Positions 55,785 to 64,000 of a stretch of DNA of 64,000 nucleotides are shown one piece after another. Source of the DNA: Hymenopus coronatus (lineage: Eukaryota > Arthropoda > Insecta > Mantodea > Hymenopodidae); assembly GCA_030762935.1 (NCBI GenBank), contig CM060898.1:95462781-95526780 (forward strand), given 5' to 3'. Position 1 is the first letter of the stretch, and every line of letters starts with the position of its first letter. The position numbers were made by a program, and so were the translations under genes. Below the pieces are notes generated by a model. That model saw only the letters and a list, made by a program, of their open reading frames with translations, was not told the DNA's origin and searched no databases.

Positions 55785-56725
55785 GTTACATTCACCTGAG
55801 TTTCTCTACTCTTATCGCTTATCAGTACGTATCGAGCTATGTTTACGAAAGTGAGCTATGCTCTCTACCACGTACAGAATACAAGGGAAGTGTTGCATTC
55901 CACTTAAAAACTCGACGTTGAGAGTTAACCAGTAACATGAGGTCCCCTAAATAAAAACAATTTTTTAGAAAAAGTTCCATAAGCATGTGTGCATATGTGT
56001 GTATGTGTTGTGTGTGTGGGCGTGCGCACGCGCGTCTGTGAATAACATAATTCAAAAACGAAAAGTGGGTTGGATACCAAACTTTATATTTAAGTGTTTT
56101 AGCTTCCATGGATATAACACGAAAGTTTCAAGACATTCCTCGCCCTCTACTACGCTTTACATGGAAAATACTTCGAACATTTTGAATTTATCAATAATGA
56201 CACTAACAATTTTAATTGAAATAGCATATAGTTTTCATGACAAATGACATGTACATCTTGAATTTTATGGAAATTGCCTCTTCATTCTGGATGACTTTTG
56301 CATAACTGGTAAACCGTAATAGATAAACAAAAATATATTACACAAAAAATGTAGAAGTTGACAAAACATACATTTGTGTAGTGTTTTTTTTTTATAATAA
56401 TTTCCAAGATATTCCTTGTTATTGGTTTCAGTGTTCATATACTTATAATTTTTTTCAAATGAGAAGTTGTTATTTCTTTTTTTTATTTCTCCTGGCCAAG
56501 CAAGGAAAACAAATGGACTTTCAGAGGTATCAAACAGTGGCCAGCTCTTAAAAGTTTTGACTGTGGCTTAAGCTTAATGTATTCTCCTATTCCCGTGGAA
56601 TCTGCGAGTAAACATGTAATAAAAGTATTTTTCTGCATAAGTTTAACTGGAGTAACGTGAAACAGGCAGAAGGGTAAGTTTTTAAAGAATAATTTGTTGA
56701 AGAATTAGTACATTAGTTGTTTTTC
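55785..56725 (-). repeat. PER repeat, minus copy abutting a short plus start
   Basis: 55785-55850 is a plus-orientation start (ATATGTTACATTCACCTGAG). From about 55855 a minus unit follows (CTATGCTCTCTACCACG, GTTGCATTCCACTTAAAAAC) to TTTAAAGAATAATTTGTTG. The T-run and TCTCCTGGCCAAGC block at 56470-56500 is expanded. Confidence 0.8.
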
Positions 56726-56962
56726 ATCCGTTTCAGTTTAATTGAGATAAGCGAGTGCCTAAGTAGCTAATTATACATTTCGTTATAGATACAAAAGGGA
56801 TAGCGACAGTCAAATGTTTAAGAACTCGGCGCCTTAACATTCCATATTGTTCATGAAGCCACGAGAAATAACTGGAAATCTACAGGAATTTATAGTAATG
56901 TCAAAGTCATTGAACAAATCGAACAGATTAATGGATTTTTTTCAGAAATGGATAATGTCTAA
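56726..56962 (+). repeat. PER repeat, plus, diverged interior fragment
   Basis: GTTTAATTGAGATAAGCGAG through GGGATAGCGACAGTCAAATG to CAGAAATGGATAATGTC. Cut by the next copy at an A-run. Confidence 0.65.
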
Positions 56963-57284
56963 AAATCTGATGTGTTCCATTCACATGAACTTTCTTTATA
57001 TGTTCTGAAAACAATATATTATACTTTTCTCATACAGGAATTTGTCAACTCCTCTCCATACAAACAAAGGAACTTCAGTCACATAACAACCAGCTTTTGA
57101 CTATTACTTTAACGTATGGTACTCCCTTATTTCTCCTCTACTTACAAGGAAGCGAGTAATAAGACTATTCCTACTATTTTTTTCTGGATTAGCATGAAGT
57201 AAATAGAAGCATAAGCTTTTCAACAATAATTTATTGCAGAGATGTAGAGAAAGTCATGTGAATGGAACACATCAGATTTTTTCT
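56963..57284. repeat. PER fold-back: plus start fused to minus end
   Basis: AAAAATCTGATGTGTTCC (plus start, 56963-57020) joins minus interior ATTATACTTTTCTCATACAGG and ends GTGAATGGAACACATCAG. The two outer ends are inverted copies of the same PER end, so the segment looks like a MITE-like derivative. Confidence 0.75.
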
Positions 57285-57694
57285 TAGTGTTCAATAAAAT
57301 ATCGAAAAGAAATTTAAATTTATTATTGTTACTTTACAGTTTTTTCAAGTATTTCAAAAAGTAATTGGCTAAGTAAAATTCAAGAAAGAAAGGAATTGGC
57401 TTGGGAAAACTCCTCCCTGCGGGCCTCGTATTCCCGATATGCATTCTCGTCCTGATAAGTATAACTTACAGTTCTTAGTACACAATATACTATTTATAAT
57501 CTCTTGCCCATATAAAGAAAATATTGCAATACTAAATACTAGTGACTCCTCCCGAGTTGTTTAACTAAGTGACCCGAATAGTTTTAACCTTGCGGTTATA
57601 AAGTATCAAACCAACTTACCTACATTTAGAAATTATTTCGTCTTTATATTTAATTATGTTTTTATGCGATCTAAATCACCATTTTTACTTATTT
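57285..57694. other. unassigned AT-rich spacer
   Basis: Nothing recognised. Confidence 0.35.
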
Positions 57695-58798
57695 TAACTT
57701 TTTATGGTCCGCATGTACAATTTACATAGTGGATAGAGAAGGTATTGTATTCCACCCAAAAATTCAATGACGAGATTTCACCGGAAATATATGTTTTTAG
57801 AAAAATCTCCGTGTGTGTGTGGGTGTGTGGATAGCATCCTCAAAAACAAAAAGAACCGTTAAACACCAAATTTGTTATTTAGGTTTAGTATTTTTCAAGG
57901 AAGCGACACGAGGATTTTCAAGAAACCACCCCACCCCACCCTTTACATGGAAAGGGAACATTTTTCAAACGTTTTGATTTTCTTAAAAATGGCTCTAACG
58001 AGTTTGATTAAAATCCAGTATATTAAAGATATTTACATTCCAAATAAAATGTATATCTTGAATTTTCTGGGAATGCCCTCTGAAGACCTCTTTATTCTGG
58101 ATGAATTTTGCCGAATTTTGCTTAACTGCTAAAATCATAAGAGATAAACAAAAACGTTTGTACAAAAAATGTGTATCCCGTCACAACATACGACTTATGT
58201 CATTTACAATTTTGTTGTGGAGGTAACCGTTTCCAAGATATTCCTGAAGATATTTCCTGGTTTCAATTGTAAGGTACTTACACTTTTCTCAGACAGGAAG
58301 ATTCCGTTTTCTTTCGTTCTACTCCAGGTCAAGCAAAGAAGCAATTTGCCTAACGATAGCTTTTGAAGCATTTGACTATTACTTTAGTGTAGTGCATTGC
58401 CTTAGTTTCCCTCCACGTATAAGAAACTAAATAATAAGAACATTCTGCTAATGTTTATCTTTATTTTTTTTTATTTTGAAAAATACAGTTCCAGAGCTTG
58501 TCAGTCCTCCGGCGCTGTATTCCTTTTTTTTTTTTTCTCCGTTTTTTTTTCCCAGTTTCCTACATTTTCTTAGTTGATCTTATTATTCTTAACATATACA
58601 CATTTACAAACACAGAAACACCGATGCCCAAGGCGGGACTCGAACCCACGATCCTGTACACTACGAAGCGCCAAAGCGAGACAGTTTAGCGAGCGCGACC
58701 AATTTAGCATTGTGTAGAAAGAAGAATAGTATTTTGTAAGAAGTTTGTCGAGTAGCTAGAGAAAGTCATGTAAGTGTAACACATTAGATTTTCTTCAA
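57695..58798 (-). repeat. PER repeat, minus, split by SINE S4
   Basis: From TTTTATGGTCCGCATG with CAATTTACATAGTGG to GAGAAAGTCATGTAAGTG and AACACATTAG. The SINE interrupts at GCTAATGTTTATCTTTA. Confidence 0.87.
58462..58701 (-). mobile_element. tRNA-derived SINE, family S4, 5'-truncated
   Basis: The minus-strand order matches 34544-34799: head GGTCGCGCTCGCTAAACTG (lacking the first bases), B box GTGGGTTCGAGTCCCGCC, then GGGCATCGG, and an end near CTGGAACTGTATTTTTC with an A-rich tail. T-runs at 58523-58550 are new. Confidence 0.88.
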
Positions 58799-59245
58799 CA
58801 TTTTCTTCTTTTAACCTTGACCAGATAATTCCCAACTCTAAGATTTAATGCCTTATTTTCATATTCACCAACTTTTCCTCCCTTATCTCTGTTGGAAAAA
58901 TAGTCCCCTTCTCAATCTATAGTTTTGCCCTCATTTATTTAGTTTCTACGCATTCCAGTATTACATGCCAATAATTGTGTGGCATTCCACACATCAATAT
59001 TTAAACCTCCTCTTGAACCTTTCAACTCCACAACCCCTGTTCAGGCCCATGCAGATTCTTCCCTCATCTATTTGTCACCTTTATCTACATAATTCTCTCT
59101 AACCCTTATTTTCTTTGGCTTCCTGTATATCCTCGGTGACTTGTTGCTGAAACTACCTAATATTTCCTGCATTTCCATATATAAATTCTTGGTTTAGTTT
59201 CTTTCCAGGCTCTTCAAGTAGTAAGCTGGTATTCATTTTTGCTTT
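58799..59245. other. unassigned pyrimidine-rich spacer
   Basis: C/T-rich on the plus strand; no repeat match or gene. Confidence 0.35.
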
Positions 59246-59640
59246 ACCTATCACGTATGTAGGTACAATGTACAAAGTAAATACTCGTACAGAAGGTAGG
59301 TAATGTATTGCACCCTAAAATTAGATACAGAAATTTCCCTAAACATACATAATTTGAGATCATCTGAGTCCAAAGAAAGCAATTTTAGAAAACTGTCTGC
59401 CTGTCGAAAAGTCCATTAAATATCAAATTTGGTTTTTAAGTTCAGTACCTTCCAAGGACGAGAAACGAACATTTTCAAGAAAATCCCCCTTAATATGGAA
59501 CTTTTCCGAAATGTTGAAAGACCTGAAGACCTCTTCATTCTGGATTATTTTTATGCAACGAGAGCCGTAAGAGATAGACAAAAACCTACTACCGAAAAAT
59601 ACAGATATCATTAAAACACAGAATCTATGTCATATACATT

Positions 59641-60428
59641 TTTACTTTCTCTTGACGAAAAATAGAGTACGTAGAGAATGTATCTAGTTTATTCTACCCA
59701 ACATTTTGATGTCAAGATTTCGCGGAAATATACATTTTGAGGTCTCCTGAATCAAAATGAGAATTTTTAAAAAAAAAACGATCCACGTGTGTATGTGTGT
59801 GTATGTGTGTTCATGGACACCATAGCTCAAAACGAAAAGACAGTTATATATAGTTTGGTATTTTAGTTAAGTTTCTTCCAATGATGCGACACGAATTTTC
59901 AAGAAAATCCCCCACCCCAACTTACCCTTCACATAGAATTTTTTTGAAATTTTTATTTTTCTCAAAAATGTCTTTAACGATTTTGATTAAAACACCGTGC
60001 GTTAAAATCATTTATATGACGAATAAAATTTATATTTTGAATTTCCTGGAAATGGCCCCTGAAGGCCCCTTCATTTTAGATGAATTTTGTATTTCTGGTA
60101 AACCGTAGAGTTGAATAACTACTAAGCTTCTTAAAACGGGAGGAATTTTTCGTTCTCTCTCTTTTGTTTTACTCCTGGTCATGTAAAACGAATCGAATTC
60201 CGCTTGTTTCACATAGCGAGTGGCTTTTTAAAGGAATTGACTATAGATTTAAACTATTGTATTTGACTTATTTCCCTTCTACTTAGAAGGAACTAATACA
60301 ACCATTTCTGCTAATATTTATCTCGATTGACCCAATGTAGATAAAGGAATAATCTTTTGTAACAATGATTTATAGATTTTGTAACAAGTTTGTAGGGAAA
60401 GTCATGTGCATGAGACACATCAGATTTT
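59641..60428 (-). repeat. PER repeat, minus, nested, internally shortened
   Basis: From ACTTTCTCTTGACG to GTGCATGAGACACATCAG and T-run. A deletion removes the TACTACACAAAA to GTTGACC block near 60110. Confidence 0.88.
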
Positions 60429-61292
60429 TACTTTCTCTAGCCCCATATGTACAATGTACATAGGGATAGAGAAGGTACTGTAATGCACCCAAAAATTCAA
60501 TACCGAGATTTCACCGGAAATATATGTTTTGGGGTCCCCTGAGTTCGAAAAAAAGCATTTTCAAAAAAAAAAAAAGTCCGTGTGTGTGTCTGTGGACAGC
60601 ATAGCCCCAAAACGAAAAGACCGTTAAATACCAAACTTGGTATTTAGGTTTAGTGTCTTCCAAGGATGCGACAGGAAGATTTTCAAAAAAATCCATCTAC
60701 TAAAAACTACCCTTTACATGGAAAAAATTTCGAAAATTTTGATTTTCTTAAAAATGGCTCTAACGATTTTGATTAAAATCCCGTATATAAAAGCTATTTA
60801 TGTCCGAAATAAAATGTATATCTCGAATTTTTGGGGAATAGCCTCTGAAGACCTCTTAATTCATGATGAATTTTGCTTAACTACTAAACCGTAAGAGATA
60901 GAAAAAAACTCACTACACAAAAAATGTACATCACGACAAAACACAACATTTATGTCCTTTACGTTTTTGTTTTGGAGGTAATTGGTTTCCGTTTTGAATT
61001 ACTTAAACTTTTCTCAGACAGGAAGTGTCCGCTTTTCTTTTGTTCTACTCCTAGCTAAGCAAAGAAGTGTATTGCGATGACAATCGCATAACGATAGCTT
61101 TTAAAACATTTGACAATCACTTTAGCATAGCGCATTCCCTTATTCTCTTCTACTTATTAGGAACTAAGTAGGTAATAAGAACATTCTGCTAATATTTATC
61201 TCGAGTAGCATTGTGTACAAAGAAGAATAATCTTTTGTAGGAGGTTTGTAGAGCAGCTAGAGAAAGTTATGTGAGTGTAACACATCAGATTT
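60429..61292 (-). repeat. PER repeat, minus, full length, nested
   Basis: From TACTTTCTCTAGCCCC with CAATGTACATAGGG to GTGAGTGTAACACATCAG. Stacked on the terminal T-run of the copy before it. Confidence 0.92.
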
Positions 61293-61689
61293 TTTGTAGA
61301 GTTAACCGTTTTTGAGACATTTCTTGTTACTGGTTTCAATGTTTAACTATTTCAAATTTTCTCAAACGGGAAGTCATCTTTTGTTTTAATCCTAGTCGCG
61401 CAAAGAGATTCGAATTTCAATTGTTTCAACGACCTGCTTTAAAAAGATTTGACTATCACTTTAGTCTAGTGTATTCCCTTATTTCCATTATACTTAACAA
61501 GAAAGTAAGAACAAGACAATATGCTGCTAATGTTTATCTCGATTAGCGGATGTAAATAAATTAGTACAATTTTATAGGAATAATTTGTTTGTAGAACAGG
61601 TAGACAAAGTCATTTGAATGGATTAAATTTGATTTTTTTTTGTCATACAAGGAGCGTGTATTTGCAGTCTTACATAGGGATTTACTTTT

Positions 61690-61860
61690 TAAAAATCTTA
61701 ATATCGCTTCAGCCTCATTATCTGAATACCTACTATAAATGTGTAGTGAAATTGTATCTCGATTAACCCGAAGTATATAGAAGAATAAGTTTTGTACGAA
61801 TAGTTTGTGAAAGAATAGGTGGAGATAATTTTGGGAATTCAACACACTAGCATTTTTTCT
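61690..61860 (-). repeat. PER repeat, minus, diverged terminal fragment
   Basis: TTAATATCGCTTCAGCC through TCTCGATTAACCCGAAG to AATTCAACACACTAGC; poorly preserved. Confidence 0.6.
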
Positions 61861-62159
61861 TATTTTCTTCTCCATCTTTTCATTTTTTCTTTTAGATCTT
61901 GTTTTAGGTTTTATGTGTCTGTGAAATTTCACAAAAAAATGTGAAGAGTTAAAATTCTTCATCATAATATAAATTATAAATTTTAAGAAAATATTAGTCT
62001 TTTTAAGCTTGCGGTTTTGTATTATCAATTAACTAAAGGTACGCATGACCAGGCTCAGTTATATTTATAGACAAACCCAACTTTAAACCTTGTATTCTCG
62101 CAAAAAAATTTTCAACATTTTTGCATATTCAAAATACACGAACGGTGCAATTGTATTAA
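61861..62159. other. unassigned AT-rich spacer
   Basis: Nothing recognised. A 155-codon minus-strand frame crosses from here into PER sequence and has low-complexity Lys/Phe/Ile content. Confidence 0.35.
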
Positions 62160-63052
62160 CTTTTACTTTCTCTATCTAGTACATAATACAAGTAAGGTAG
62201 AGAAGGCATTGCATTCCACCCAAAATTCAATACCGATATTTCACTGGAAGGACACGTTTCAGGGTCTCCTGAATCAAAAAACGCATTTTAGAAAAAGTTC
62301 GTATGTGTGAGTACATCTGGGGTTCTGTGTGTCCGTGTGTTTGTGAACACGATAACTCAAAATGGAACTCAGTAAAGCATAAAACGTGGTATTTAAGTTT
62401 AATACTTTCCAAGGATACGACACGAAGATTTTCAGGAAAATGCACCTACCCCAAATTAGCATTTACATGGAACATTTTTAGAATATTTTGATTTCCCAAA
62501 AATGGCTGTAACGATTGTGATTAAAATACCATATATTAAAGCTATTAAAAGTTTAACTACATAGAATGCCTATTTTGAATTTTTGTGGAATAATCTCTGA
62601 AGACTTCTTCATTCTGGATGACTTTTGAACTACTAATAAACCTTAAGAGATAGACGAAAGGTTACTACACTAAAATGTAAGGTTCGTTAACACCACACAC
62701 ACATCCACCCACACACACACACAGTTTATGTTTAGTTTATTAATTTTTTGTGGAGTTAACTTAAGAGATATTTCTTGTTATTGGTTTCGGTTTTAAAATA
62801 CTTAAAATTTGAATTTGTCAACTCCTGGCCATGGTATGAGAACGAATTTCAATCGCATAGCAACCACTTTTTATAACCCTTTTAGCCTTGTGCTTCCCCT
62901 TATTTTCCTTCTTCTTATAATGCATTAAGTAATAAGGCCATATCTGGTAATGTCTATCTCGGTTGGCATGAAATAGATAGAAGAATAGGTTTTGAAGAAT
63001 AATTTGTCACGCAGATGTAGATAAAGTCTTGTGAATGGAACACATAAGTTTT
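62160..63052 (-). repeat. PER repeat, minus, full length
   Basis: From TTTTACTTTCTCTATCTAG to GTGAATGGAACACATAAG and T-run. A CA-rich expansion lies at 62693-62723 outside the usual CA position. Confidence 0.9.
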
Positions 63053-63339
63053 TTTTTTTAAAATGTTTGTTCCGCCTCTCAAAAGCTCACTAAACAAAAT
63101 GATTATACGCTTTTTCGAAATAATGCCGCAATTTTAGAATAAATTATTATTGTTTGTAAAATCAAGAGTTTTGGAGAGTGTAATAAGTAGCAATATTTCT
63201 ACATCAACTAAATATTAAGTTAAGAACCGGACCAACATATCTATTCCCTCAGTTTTTACTGTAAAACTTGAAATTCTATGTGCCTATTTTAAAATATGCA
63301 TATTGTGGAGCACTTATATTAGAACAATGAATTTATAAA
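63053..63339. other. unassigned AT-rich spacer
   Basis: Nothing recognised. Confidence 0.35.
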
Positions 63340-64000
63340 ATAAAAATCTTGTGTGTCTCATTCACATGACTTTCTTTACCTGTTCTGCAAACAAACTACT
63401 TTTACAAGAGTATTCTTTTATCAACATCATGCTAATCCAGATAAGCACTAGTAGAAGTGGTGTTGCTATGTGATTCCTTGTAAAAGTAAGGAAAACAAGG
63501 GAATACACTAGGCTGAAACGACAGTCAAATCTTTTAAAATCCCTCAATGTAAATGATTGTTCGGTTCGCTTTGTATTGTCAGCAATAAACAAAAGAGACG
63601 AAACGAAATGCAACCCCGTTTGAGAAAAGTTTCATAGTTTAAAGCTGAAACCAGTAACAAGGAATATCTTTGAAACGGTCAAATCTGTCAATATGTATAA
63701 TGACATAAATTCTGTGTTTTAACGAGAGGTACATTTCTTTGTGTTAAGTTTTGTCCGTTTCCTACCATTTACCTGTTGTGTAAAATTCAGCAACATTCAT
63801 TCAGAATGAGCAGGTCTTCAGAAGCAATTCCCAAAATTTTTAAGACATATATTTTAGTTGTGAGTTAAATATCTTTAATATGCGGTATTTTAATCAAATT
63901 CAATAGAGCCAGTTTTGAGAAAAACAAACTTTTTGAAAAATGTTCCATGTAAAGGGTTGTTTGGAGAGGTGGAATTTTCTTGGAAAACCTTCATGTCATA
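63340..64000 (+). repeat. PER repeat, plus, cut by the window edge
   Basis: Start AAAAATCTTGTGTGTCTC through TTCATTCAGAATGAGCAGG and CCATGTAAAGGG. It stops near the CATGTCAT(A) block, so the last quarter lies beyond the window. Confidence 0.9.

Larger units (their letters stand above)
59246..61640 (-). repeat. PER repeat, minus, outer unit split by two PER copies
   Basis: Segments 59246-59640 (to CTATGTCATATACATTTTT) and 61293-61640 (from GTAGAGTTAACCGTTTTTGAG). They join in the order seen in uninterrupted copies, ATACATTTTTT then GTGGAGTTGACC. The inserts sit in the T-run. Confidence 0.85.

Noticed and set aside
61561..62028. Minus-strand open frame of 155 codons
   Set aside because: It runs through PER sequence at one end and is low-complexity Lys/Ile/Phe typical of AT-rich chance frames.
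1..64000. CRISPR array or bacterial operons
   Set aside because: The direct repeats are long, diverged and dispersed mobile elements; there are no short regular spacers, no Shine-Dalgarno-led gene clusters, and the content is clearly eukaryotic.

Overview
This is 64 kb of AT-rich eukaryotic DNA, most likely arthropod (insect or chelicerate; I cannot narrow it further). The signs are three mariner-type DD34D transposons, a hAT transposon, an L1/Tx1-like LINE, several tRNA-headed SINE families, many microsatellites, and no intact host gene. I found no convincing host exon, rRNA, functional tRNA or CRISPR array. The window is a repeat graveyard in which almost every base belongs to a mobile element or to a decayed, unassigned spacer.

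The dominant component is one dispersed repeat that I do not recognise, called PER (palindrome-ended repeat) here. It is about 0.85-0.9 kb. In one orientation it starts after an A-run with ATCTGATGTG and ACTTTCTCTA, carries a (CA)n tract near its far end, and closes with a hairpin around CTATGTACATAG followed by AGAGAAAGTAAAAA. About 40 full or partial copies in both orientations fill the window from base 1 to base 64000. Where a copy is interrupted, the insert is often another PER copy sitting in an A- or T-run, so copies nest inside each other. One outer unit (28569-33200) is split by four insertions: a mariner and three PER copies.

Other layers sit on PER. A mariner with a dead active site lies at 4401-5684. 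A near-complete LINE (6326-13700, minus strand) with a probable 7-bp target duplication is itself split by a hAT transposon (8904-11389) with an 8-bp duplication; the hAT transposase is broken by one stop codon. Further mariner-type remnants lie at 28691-30092, 36440-36885, 39085-39600 and 49640-50756. Five SINE families, called S1-S5 here, are scattered through; S1 has six copies, four of them with 10-12 bp target duplications.

The most interesting non-transposase signal is a diverged pair of repeats (16385-16860 minus; 43345-44350 plus, interrupted by SINEs). Each carries phased nGAAn heat-shock elements, and the second has a TATA-like box 4 bp downstream of its array. They may be copies of a heat-shock gene promoter and leader, or a stress-responsive retroelement end.

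All assignments come from reading the sequence and its translations; no database search was possible. Repeat boundaries are usually good to about 10-20 bases unless a target duplication is cited.
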